This document shows, piece after piece, positions 14,379-20,952 of a DNA stretch of 35,815 nt. The stretch is from a virus. Each line of letters starts with the position of its first letter. The stretch's first letter is position 1. Both the position numbers and the translations under genes were made by a program. The DNA is taken from IMG/VR virus record IMGVR_UViG_3300027917_000102, positions 1 through 35,815 of that record; one strand, given 5' to 3'. Under the pieces are notes generated by a model that saw only the letters and a list, made by a program, of their open reading frames with translations, did not search any database and had not been told where the DNA came from.

Positions 14379-16502
14379 TCAGCTGACCACCGAAGCAAAG
14401 GAAGACAAGATTTTTTTGTTCGTTGTCTTAGATTTTAGCATAGTTTTAAATGCTCTAGTAATTTGTGCTTTGGAAGCCTCACTTTCCACCTCAAAGTCAT
14501 TATTAGAAGAGAGACTACTGTTAGCCATGTAATAGATGGAATCATAACCAACGTTGTTGAACTCCCATGATTTTTCTTTCCTCCACTTCTTCATGATGTT
14601 ATCAGGAACATATTGACCAGATGTAGCATAGCGACGGAAGGCAGAAGTAAAATCACCAGTGGTGCCAATACGGAATCCAACCAAGTTAACTTCAGGAAAA
14701 TTGTCTTTGAGGTTTTGAATTAGTGCTTGAGTAGCACCGAAGTAGTTATCCGAGATAGCGTAAGTTTTACCAAGTTTACGATCACGTAGTTGATTGCCAT
14801 CATCAAGAGTTCGAACACCAAAGTATTCGCTATTAGTACGCTCAACTTTCACACTATACTGACAACCAGCAGATTCACCATCAGTCAAGATGCATACTGT
14901 AGTTTTCTGAGAACCGGTCTTCTTATTGAAATAAGGAATAATTTCATGAAGAGTGAGAATAGCATCGTTCAAAGGAGTACCACTCAGATCACAACCGACA
15001 GGTATAGTGTACTTGTCATAGAAATATCTACGACCAAAGTAGTAAGCAAAACGGTAGAGATTAAGAATAGCTTTCTCAAAATCTTTGGGGTTAGCAGAAG
15101 AAGAAACAAAGTTGAGCAGACTGGTTCGCTGGTGAATACCAAGTTTCAAGTGCTCACGAACACTTTTTTCTTTAGTGTATTCATACTCAGGATTAATCAA
15201 ACAGTTATTCCACTCATAGGTAAAGGCATACAGTTCAAAAGGAATCTGAACCTTACGGCAGAACCACATAAGATTAATCAGCTGCTTAACGGTAGATTCA
15301 ATAATCTGAGTCATAGAACCAGACCAGTCAAGAATAAAAATCATACCGTGGTTCTTACCGTCAGGCAGAACAGTCACTTTCTTGAACAGGTCATCATTGT
15401 ACTTATAAGTATGTAGCTTCGAAGTATCAAGAACACCAGTCTTAGATGTTGCTGCCCTTGCATAAGCATCAGCAGACTTCTTACACTCAAACTCTTTTAC
15501 CAAATAGTTTACTTCCTTCTGAGCATTTGATTTAAACTGACGGAACTCTTCATCAGCATTTTGGAAGATGTCATCTCCACGACATTCTACATTCTGTTTC
15601 CAGCAGGATTCAATATAGTTGTGTAAGTCATTGAAAGAAACAATGATCTCATCAATATTATTTTTCCCACGTTCTACATACTCAGAACCATTAGACCAAG
15701 AAGTTTTATTATTGAGTCTCTCAGCATTTTGATCAAATGCTTTCTGAGTTTCAGAACGTTCTTCACCAGGACCAGAAGCACTTCCACCCCCTTGCCGAGA
15801 TTGATTGCCAACGGGAGCATCTTCATTGGCATTACTTTCCTCGTTGGCATTTCCGTTGGCATTCTCACCTTGTTCCTGAGAGGGAACATTCTGGGTTGTG
15901 TCACCACCGCTGCCAGTGGATTGTTCCTGAGCGGGAGCATCATCAACCTTCTCTTCTTTCTTCCGTTTGATGAAATCATCCAGCAAACGAACAATAACAG
16001 TAACGTCAGCAAAAGTTTCTGCTTCTTCGATCATAAAGAGAAAGTGCTTCTCGTCATCTTGAAAAGGAACGAGAGCAAAAGCACCAATCTTAAAGTGAAG
16101 GTTAAGACGGTCAAGCAAACTCATCTCTCTAATATCCTTGTCTTTAATATCAAAGAAATCTACTTCATTAAGCTCAGTATATCCTTTGAAGAAATCCCGA
16201 GCAAGACCAGGATAACGACGCTTGATCATCTTCTCAATTCGAGCATCCTCAACCACGTTGTAGTAATCCATGGGGATACTACTGTCCCACTGATCACGGT
16301 CTGCTGGAGTGTAGAGAGCGTGACCGACTTCATGTCCTACCAACAGATCGTAGACGGTCTCACTTGCTTTATCCCACAGAGGCAGAGTGAGTACCCGAGT
16401 GTCTACGTTAAAAGAAGCTGTGCTGACCTTACGGTTCTCAACCACAAGGTTCTCGGTGGCAAGCAGGCGGGCGAGGTTGCCCTTGATCTCTTGGTTATAC
16501 AT
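14379..16502 (-). CDS. Metallopeptidase/VWA-domain protein, CobT-like partner of CobS
   Basis: This is a 707-residue protein in three parts. The N-terminal domain has HEVGH at residues 57-61 and NVVEDARIE at 82-90, the arrangement of a zinc metallopeptidase whose third ligand is the downstream Glu. A disordered acidic linker (about 184-253) is rich in Asn, Glu, Gly and Gln. The C-terminal von Willebrand A domain has a complete MIDAS: DWSGS at 392-396, T509 in LSGTPLND and D541 in ILTDGES. This architecture is like CobT and other VWA partners of MoxR-type AAA+ ATPases, here followed by that ATPase. The substrate is unknown. The intact HExxH suggests protease activity, which the annotation peptidase in related phages reflects. 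Confidence 0.85.
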   Translation of the reverse strand: MYNQEIKGNLARLLATENLVVENRKVSTASFNVDTRVLTLPLWDKASETVYDLLVGHEVGHALYTPADRDQWDSSIPMDYYNVVEDARIEKMIKRRYPGLARDFFKGYTELNEVDFFDIKDKDIREMSLLDRLNLHFKIGAFALVPFQDDEKHFLFMIEEAETFADVTVIVRLLDDFIKRKKEEKVDDAPAQEQSTGSGGDTTQNVPSQEQGENANGNANEESNANEDAPVGNQSRQGGGSASGPGEERSETQKAFDQNAERLNNKTSWSNGSEYVERGKNNIDEIIVSFNDLHNYIESCWKQNVECRGDDIFQNADEEFRQFKSNAQKEVNYLVKEFECKKSADAYARAATSKTGVLDTSKLHTYKYNDDLFKKVTVLPDGKNHGMIFILDWSGSMTQIIESTVKQLINLMWFCRKVQIPFELYAFTYEWNNCLINPEYEYTKEKSVREHLKLGIHQRTSLLNFVSSSANPKDFEKAILNLYRFAYYFGRRYFYDKYTIPVGCDLSGTPLNDAILTLHEIIPYFNKKTGSQKTTVCILTDGESAGCQYSVKVERTNSEYFGVRTLDDGNQLRDRKLGKTYAISDNYFGATQALIQNLKDNFPEVNLVGFRIGTTGDFTSAFRRYATSGQYVPDNIMKKWRKEKSWEFNNVGYDSIYYMANSSLSSNNDFEVESEASKAQITRAFKTMLKSKTTNKKILSSFASVVS

Positions 16503-16671
16503 GGGTTGTTTCGCTGATGTAGATACTATAAGACCCCCGACGCTTGCCGGAGGTCTTAAGGTGACAGTTCTTCAAGTGTCTGAGGGCTTGCTTCCTTGCT
16601 TTGAGTCTCCCCTTACAAGTGCCCTTACCGTTCTTGTCTTTACCAGAGTTGTGTTGCCAGTTGGGTGTCAT
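16495..16671 (-). CDS. Small basic hypothetical protein
   Basis: From the ATG at 16671 this is a 58-residue, strongly basic protein: MTPNWQHNSGKDKNGKGTCK, then GRLKARKQALRHLKNCHLK. Two Cys and several His could bind a metal, and the charge suggests nucleic-acid contact, but I do not recognise a family. A GTG start at 16704 would lengthen it, but lies upstream of the predicted transcription start. The 3' end overlaps the peptidase gene by eight bases and contains an inverted repeat, so the C-terminal 15 or so residues may be shaped by that structure rather than by protein function. Real coding status is uncertain. Confidence 0.5.
   Translation of the reverse strand: MTPNWQHNSGKDKNGKGTCKGRLKARKQALRHLKNCHLKTSGKRRGSYSIYISETTHV
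16530..16557 (-). repeat. Inverted repeat upstream of the peptidase gene
   Basis: AAGACC (16530-16535) pairs with GGTCTT (16552-16557), and after one mismatch CCG (16537-16539) pairs with CGG (16548-16550), with an eight-base loop. It lacks a T run on either strand. It shares the AAGACC...GGTCTT arms with the strong terminator after gene 23, so it may be an attenuated relative of that terminator. Confidence 0.5.
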
Positions 16672-16675
16672 TGTC

Positions 16676-16692
16676 CTGTGTATGCTACACAG
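16676..16692. promoter_or_regulatory. Perfect palindrome at a predicted transcription start
   Basis: CTGTGTA (16676-16682) and TACACAG (16686-16692) are perfect inverted repeats around TGC. The site lies just downstream of a predicted -10 box, so it could be an operator or form a 5' hairpin on the transcript. Confidence 0.5.
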
Positions 16693-16694
16693 TA

Positions 16695-16723
16695 TGTATA
16701 CCACAAAATCAGGTCTCTGTCAA
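16695..16723 (-). promoter_or_regulatory. Sigma70-type promoter for the peptidase/cobS/clamp unit
   Basis: On the minus strand TTGACA (16718-16723) is followed after 17 bases by TATACA (16695-16700). The -35 is perfect and the -10 matches four of six. It overlaps the last codons of gene 46 and points into the small basic gene, the VWA peptidase and beyond. Confidence 0.55.
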
Positions 16724-18424
16724 CACACTGTAGTTCTTTACTTTCTCAAACGTATATGTCTTATCAAACTTATCGTTCATAGACTCACGGTGACTGATAA
16801 CAAAGACGTTAGTTTTATCGTCAAAGTTTCTCAGAATCCAACCGAGTTCACTACCACCTTGCTGGTCAAGAGACCCATCAAAGATTTCATCTAAGATAAG
16901 GAGATTAGTATCCACGCTATTCTTGAGCTTAGCAACAGAGCGCCAAGTAAGCAGAAGAGCGATATCGATACGAGCTTTCTCTCCTTCGCTGAAGGATTCG
17001 TAAGAAAAGACATCCCTGAATCTTGATTTGATGGTTTCTTCAAAGTTCTCGTCCAAACTAAAGTCAACATAGAAGTCCATGTTCTGAAGATATTGAGCAA
17101 TAAGTTTGTTCATCACAGGCAAATACTTCTTGATGATACGTGATTTAATACCACTATCTTTAAGAAGCTGTGATGCTGTGAGTAAACAATCCATCTCTTC
17201 TTTAGAACTGACATACTCTTTCTCCATATTCTGGAGTTGAGAGTTGAAGTAGTTTAGCGTCTCAGATGCCTCATTTGTCTCCGTCTTAAGATTTCTTAAA
17301 GATTTCAGTTCGGATTCAATCTGAGTGATCTCTGCCTTATTGTGATCTTCAGACTTATGATTAACAGCAAGATCTGTAGTGAGTTCACTTATCTTGTCCG
17401 TGAGAGCAAACATATGTTTCTCTCTTTCTTCATATCGTAATACTTCTTTCTGGACTTCAATCATCTCTGCCTTAAGATCATTGACAGAAGAAATAATACT
17501 AGAGAGTTTTTCCTTCTTAATATTCTCAGATATTTCCTGGGAACATGTAGGACATGAAGTATTGTCAGTAAAGAAGTTATGTTGATCCTTATACTGAGAA
17601 ACTTTTAGTTCAATGTTTCCCTTCTGCTTGAGAACTTTTACTCTCTCATTTTTATCCTTAGAATACACAGCAATACTTTTGTTAACATCTTCAAGATTCA
17701 TTAACAGAGCAGCTGTTTTGTTCTTGAGATCAATCTTTTCTTTTTCTAGAAAGTCAAGCTTCTCTTCTTTGCCTTTGATATCAGTCTCGTTTCTACGTTC
17801 AATATCGTTGATATACTTTTCTTGTAGATCTTTCTTCTCTTTCAAGATGTCGATCTGATAATCTAGATTACGAATCTCACTGTTACCGATCTTGATTTTT
17901 TCCTTGAGGTTTTGATTCATCACAGAAAAGATCTGGATGTCAAGGATGTCTTCGATGATCTCACGACGAGATGCAACAGGCAACCTCATAAAAGGAACAA
18001 AGGTACTGCTGCCCAGCACAACAATCTGAGTGAAAGATTTATAGTTCATTTTGAGCACGTTCTGCTCAAAATTCTTCTGCTGATCTACAACCGTAGACTC
18101 TTGATTCCAAAGGTTACCGTTGTGATAGATCTCAAACTTAGCTGGTTTGATACCCCTAACCACTTTGTACTGATCTTTACCAATACAAAATTCAATCTCC
18201 ACAAGACAATCTTTTTCATTGATACTATTAACAAGCATAGGCTTGTTAATTTTACGAAAAGGTTTTCCGAACAACGAAAAGGTAAGAGCATCCAGAATAG
18301 TGCTTTTACCAGCTCCGTTCTTACCCACAATAAGATTGGTCTTATCATTATTTAGAGAAACCTCTGTAAAAACATTTCCCGTAGAAAGAAAGTTCTTCCA
18401 GCGAATCTTTTCAAATATGATCAT
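16709..18424 (-). CDS. 46: Recombination endonuclease subunit gp46 (Rad50-like)
   Basis: SMC-type ATPase that with gp47 resects DNA ends for recombination-dependent replication and, in T4, host DNA degradation. It is 571 residues (560 in T4). Walker A is GKNGAGKST at residues 34-42. Coiled-coil arms flank a zinc-hook CPTC at 291-294, which dimerises Rad50-type proteins. The C-terminal lobe has the ABC signature region FSEGEKARIDIALL and Walker B LLILDEIFDGSLD. The ATG overlaps the upstream DUF3110-like stop by four bases. The last codons (NYSVLTET) contain a -35 box for the next unit. Confidence 0.96.
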   Translation of the reverse strand: MIIFEKIRWKNFLSTGNVFTEVSLNNDKTNLIVGKNGAGKSTILDALTFSLFGKPFRKINKPMLVNSINEKDCLVEIEFCIGKDQYKVVRGIKPAKFEIYHNGNLWNQESTVVDQQKNFEQNVLKMNYKSFTQIVVLGSSTFVPFMRLPVASRREIIEDILDIQIFSVMNQNLKEKIKIGNSEIRNLDYQIDILKEKKDLQEKYINDIERRNETDIKGKEEKLDFLEKEKIDLKNKTAALLMNLEDVNKSIAVYSKDKNERVKVLKQKGNIELKVSQYKDQHNFFTDNTSCPTCSQEISENIKKEKLSSIISSVNDLKAEMIEVQKEVLRYEEREKHMFALTDKISELTTDLAVNHKSEDHNKAEITQIESELKSLRNLKTETNEASETLNYFNSQLQNMEKEYVSSKEEMDCLLTASQLLKDSGIKSRIIKKYLPVMNKLIAQYLQNMDFYVDFSLDENFEETIKSRFRDVFSYESFSEGEKARIDIALLLTWRSVAKLKNSVDTNLLILDEIFDGSLDQQGGSELGWILRNFDDKTNVFVISHRESMNDKFDKTYTFEKVKNYSVLTET

Positions 18425-18684
18425 GTTAAATCTTCCGGTGGTATCAACAGGGTATCACCCGTTATTATAGCATACTTCTGATCTCTGTCTTCACAGGCAC
18501 CCAGAATGACATCAGCCTCAATCTCATAGACCTGCATCTCAGGGTAGTCTGGAATATCTTCAATCATCAAATAATATCTCTCAGCATCATCTTCGTTCTC
18601 AAACAGAGGAATGATGTGATCCCCAAAATCATCTAGGACGGAGAACACACCTTCTGGTTTATCTTTGAGAGTGAGGATATACAT
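18421..18684 (-). CDS. DUF3110-like small protein between gp47 and gp46
   Basis: This is an 87-residue acidic protein. The segment FENEDDAERYYLMIEDIPDY (about 28-47) followed by QVYEIEADVILGACE and a C-terminal LLIPPED matches the pattern I know from DUF3110, a family of cyanobacteria and chloroplast-bearing organisms with a characteristic F-E-x-E-D-D-A-x-R-Y helix. If correct, it is a host-type gene carried by the phage. It is fused tightly to both neighbours: its ATG overlaps the gp47 stop by one base and its stop overlaps the gp46 ATG. That location hints at a link to the gp46/47 nuclease, but no biochemical role is known to me. Confidence 0.78.
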   Translation of the reverse strand: MYILTLKDKPEGVFSVLDDFGDHIIPLFENEDDAERYYLMIEDIPDYPEMQVYEIEADVILGACEDRDQKYAIITGDTLLIPPEDLT

Positions 18685-19718
18685 TAGATAACTTCACAGC
18701 TTTCAATATATAGGGTGTTTAATAAGTTTTTTAATTTTTGTTTGTCTACTGTTAGCTCGACTTCATCAACGTATTCACTGAGAAGTGTCATAGTATCTTT
18801 AATCTCAATGTCATCATCAACACCTTCATCTGATCCGACAAGACTTTCAATGATCTTAATTTCATGAACACCAGTGTCATACAGTTTGTCAATTACTTTT
18901 TCAAACTGTAGGTAGTCTTTTTTCTCTTCTACAATGACTTTGACAAAACAGTCTTTGTATAGATCGTAATCGATTTCTTGATGCTCTGTATCGTTGTAGT
19001 AAAGCTTCTGGAAAATCTCATATGGATTGTTGATAGGAGTGAGACGATTGGTCTCAGTATCGTAGATATGAAAACCACGAGTATCCTTGTAATCATTCCA
19101 GAACATTTGATATGGGTTACCAAGATACTGGATGTTACCTTTCTTAGAACGATGATGGAAATGACCCGACCATACACGATCAAATTTTTTGAATGGTGCT
19201 GGATCCATACCATGATCCATTCTCATCCCAGGTGTCACCTCAAATCCCGTGAGTTCAAGATGTCCACATACAATGTCTGCGTCACTGTCTTCAATCGTTC
19301 GAAGAATTTCCTCTTTATTCTCGCTATTGATCCAAGGGAGCATGAGGAATTGTTTGCTTCCAAGTCTGATGTGTTCTGGTCTGGAGTAGATTCTGATGTT
19401 TTCATATTGCTCTAACAGTAACTCGGGTGAATTAATCCTATTAGTATTTTTATAATAAGTACAATGATTACCGATAAGCATATGCACTTTGTAATCTTTT
19501 AGCTTATCAAAGTAGTTTACCTTGGCACGTTGGAACGTATTGAAATCCATTGACTTACGATTGTCAAAGGTATCTCCTAAATCAATAATAGTTTCTACTC
19601 CATGTTTTTTTAGAGTAGGAAAGAACACGTTGTCATAAAACTTCTGCCAGAAATTCCAGAAGGCAAGAGATCCTTTCCTACCGTCAAGATGCTGATCTGT
19701 GATTAAAGCGATCTTCAT
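18684..19718 (-). CDS. 47: Recombination endonuclease subunit gp47 (Mre11-like)
   Basis: Metallophosphoesterase nuclease subunit of the gp46/47 complex. It is 344 residues (339 in T4). The five phosphoesterase motifs are visible: D8 and H10 in ITDQH, GDTFD at 48-52, GNH at 83-85, GHLE in the middle region, and GHFHH further on. The remaining C-terminal third is the gp46-binding and capping region, acidic around ESLVGSDEGVDDDIE. The gene overlaps the upstream 76-residue frame by four bases. Confidence 0.95.
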   Translation of the reverse strand: MKIALITDQHLDGRKGSLAFWNFWQKFYDNVFFPTLKKHGVETIIDLGDTFDNRKSMDFNTFQRAKVNYFDKLKDYKVHMLIGNHCTYYKNTNRINSPELLLEQYENIRIYSRPEHIRLGSKQFLMLPWINSENKEEILRTIEDSDADIVCGHLELTGFEVTPGMRMDHGMDPAPFKKFDRVWSGHFHHRSKKGNIQYLGNPYQMFWNDYKDTRGFHIYDTETNRLTPINNPYEIFQKLYYNDTEHQEIDYDLYKDCFVKVIVEEKKDYLQFEKVIDKLYDTGVHEIKIIESLVGSDEGVDDDIEIKDTMTLLSEYVDEVELTVDKQKLKNLLNTLYIESCEVI

Positions 19719-19945
19719 AGTTTACCTCCAACAAATCCATCGTTAAGAACACGGCTTTCTTCCCATCCTTCCTGTAATCCTTTTAGATAAAATCTAGTCA
19801 TACGAATACATACATCTTTTGATAGTGCCGTGACTAACTCTTTACCTTCTTTGTTAGCACTGTGCCAAATCTTGAATCTAGTTTCATAAACATGAAAGGC
19901 ATCATCAATCCAATCTACTTCAGCAATTTCTGGATGTTCATTCAT
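19715..19945 (-). CDS. Conserved hypothetical between gp55 and gp47
   Basis: This 76-residue protein has an acidic N-terminus (EHPEIAEVDWIDDAFHVYET), a helix around KIWHSANKEGKELVTALSK and a second helix DVCIRMTRFYLKGLQEGW, ending in a glycine-rich tail. It has ATGA overlaps with gp55 upstream and gp47 downstream, so it is translated as part of the gp55 unit. I recall a small gene at this position in cyanomyoviruses without an assigned function. Confidence 0.75.
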   Translation of the reverse strand: MNEHPEIAEVDWIDDAFHVYETRFKIWHSANKEGKELVTALSKDVCIRMTRFYLKGLQEGWEESRVLNDGFVGGKL

Positions 19946-20433
19946 CGGTTCATCTTCGTCTCAATGTTTTCTTTAATGCTACCCATCTCAGAATAAGAAG
20001 CATTCATGCCTGCCATATCACCATCGTATGTATCTGTATGCATAACGTGTTCGTATCCAGAACGCTCAAGAACTTTGTTCTTAATTTCTTGCTGTTTGTT
20101 TTCTTTTTGAATACGGCGAAGAAAAGCGTAGTAAATAATTTGAGTGAAGTAAGCAAACGGGTTCTTTGATTTCTCGGGATTAAAGTTATTGATATACTGT
20201 ACACAGTTTTCAATACCGTCCGAGATCATGTCATCTCGATAAGTATAGTTTACAAAATTTGGTTTAAAGGATAACCTATTTGCAATTTTTAAAAAACACT
20301 CACCGATGTAGCGAGGAATGACAGGACGAGTTTTACCCTCTGCTTCTGCTTTCTCACACTTTTTCTTGTATACAATAAGAGCTTCTAAAAAGTCCTGATT
20401 ATTTACATAGTGTTCTGGATTTTTCTTGGTCAT
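19942..20433 (-). CDS. 55: Late-transcription sigma factor gp55
   Basis: Sigma70-family subunit that redirects host RNA polymerase to TATAAATA-type late promoters. It is 163 residues (185 in T4). Region 2 is recognisable: YTYRDDMISDGIENCVQYI followed by NNFNPEKSKNPFAYFTQIIYYAFLRRIQKE (about 65-115), the conserved core that binds polymerase and the -10 box. Region 4 is absent, as in T4 gp55, and the C-terminal tail is short. The gene has its own consensus sigma70 promoter 30 bases upstream, which fits its early or middle expression by unmodified host polymerase. It overlaps the 76-residue gene by four bases. Confidence 0.95.
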   Translation of the reverse strand: MTKKNPEHYVNNQDFLEALIVYKKKCEKAEAEGKTRPVIPRYIGECFLKIANRLSFKPNFVNYTYRDDMISDGIENCVQYINNFNPEKSKNPFAYFTQIIYYAFLRRIQKENKQQEIKNKVLERSGYEHVMHTDTYDGDMAGMNASYSEMGSIKENIETKMNR

Positions 20434-20462
20434 ACATACGGTGTTTGCTTATCATGACAAAC

Positions 20463-20491
20463 ATTATACATCTGTATCACGCTGTTGTCAA
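20463..20491 (-). promoter_or_regulatory. Consensus sigma70 promoter of gene 55
   Basis: On the minus strand TTGACA (20486-20491) is followed after exactly 17 bases by TATAAT (20463-20468): both boxes are perfect. It lies 30 bases upstream of the gp55 ATG. Confidence 0.85.
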
Positions 20492-20503
20492 GAGGGCTTG
20501 ACA
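20486..20503. repeat. Palindrome joining two divergent -35 boxes
   Basis: TGTCAAG (20486-20492) and CTTGACA (20497-20503) are perfect inverted repeats around AGGG. The arms hold the -35 boxes of the minus-strand and plus-strand promoters, so one dimeric protein bound here could block both. Confidence 0.65.
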
Positions 20504-20526
20504 GAACCTCAGAAACTAAGTACAAT
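20498..20526 (+). promoter_or_regulatory. Divergent plus-strand sigma70 promoter (antisense)
   Basis: TTGACA (20498-20503) is followed after 17 bases by TACAAT (20521-20526) on the plus strand. It points against all genes, into the 3' end of the Sm-like gene at 20560 and of uvsW. No coding frame of note lies downstream, so any product would be an antisense RNA. Confidence 0.6.
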
Positions 20527-20559
20527 GACTCTGTTAAGGGTTGAAAGACATATAGGCTC

Positions 20560-20952
20560 TTAGCTTTTCTTATAGATATTCTCTAAGAAGTTCTTTGCTT
20601 CTTTTACAGAACCTAAGTATCCCATTCTCTTGGAGAACTTTTCTGGTTTGATATCAATAGTTTCAGGATCTTCATTCAAACCATTCACGTAAAAGTTTTT
20701 GATCTCATCATCTAGTTCGGACATTGTAATGATCTGTTCCCTAGGGATAACAAACATGTCATCGTATGTAGATGTAATCCATTCTTTTAAGATGAACCCA
20801 GAAACTTGTTTGCCTTTCTTTTTCTGTACCATCTTCTCTACTAGCATAGGATTATGCAATAGTACAGAATCTTCTTCTGGCAAGAAACATACTTTAGCTA
20901 CTAATTCTTCACCCGACGTTAATTTAATAGTTGAATAAAATTCTTCTTCCAT
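20560..20952 (-). CDS. Sm-like small protein after uvsW
   Basis: This 130-residue protein begins with the family strand YSTIKLTSGEELVAKV, then VLLHNPMLVEKM with the N-P pair, a third strand after a basic loop (QKKKGKQVSGFILKEWI) and a last strand FVIPREQIITMSELDDEIKNFY that turns into a helix. A C-terminal helical extension of about 45 residues (ending VKEAKNFLENIYKKS) is specific to this member. Its ATG follows the uvsW stop directly, so it is read with uvsY and uvsW. It is the last gene before the promoter pair that starts the gp55 unit. The Sm-like fold is inferred from the pattern shared with four other proteins in this window. Confidence 0.8.
   Translation of the reverse strand: MEEEFYSTIKLTSGEELVAKVCFLPEEDSVLLHNPMLVEKMVQKKKGKQVSGFILKEWITSTYDDMFVIPREQIITMSELDDEIKNFYVNGLNEDPETIDIKPEKFSKRMGYLGSVKEAKNFLENIYKKS

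Noticed and set aside
15820-15865. Repeated TTGGCATT units as a regulatory repeat
   Set aside because: They encode the Asn-Ala-Asn-rich low-complexity linker of the VWA peptidase and reflect codon repetition in that linker.
16530-16557. Inverted repeat as an intrinsic terminator
   Set aside because: The stem has a mismatch and there is no T run on either strand, so I list it only as an inverted repeat.
16495-16704. Longer 69-residue form of the small basic protein with GTG start
   Set aside because: The GTG lies in the spacer of the predicted promoter, upstream of the likely transcription start; the ATG at 16671 is preferred.
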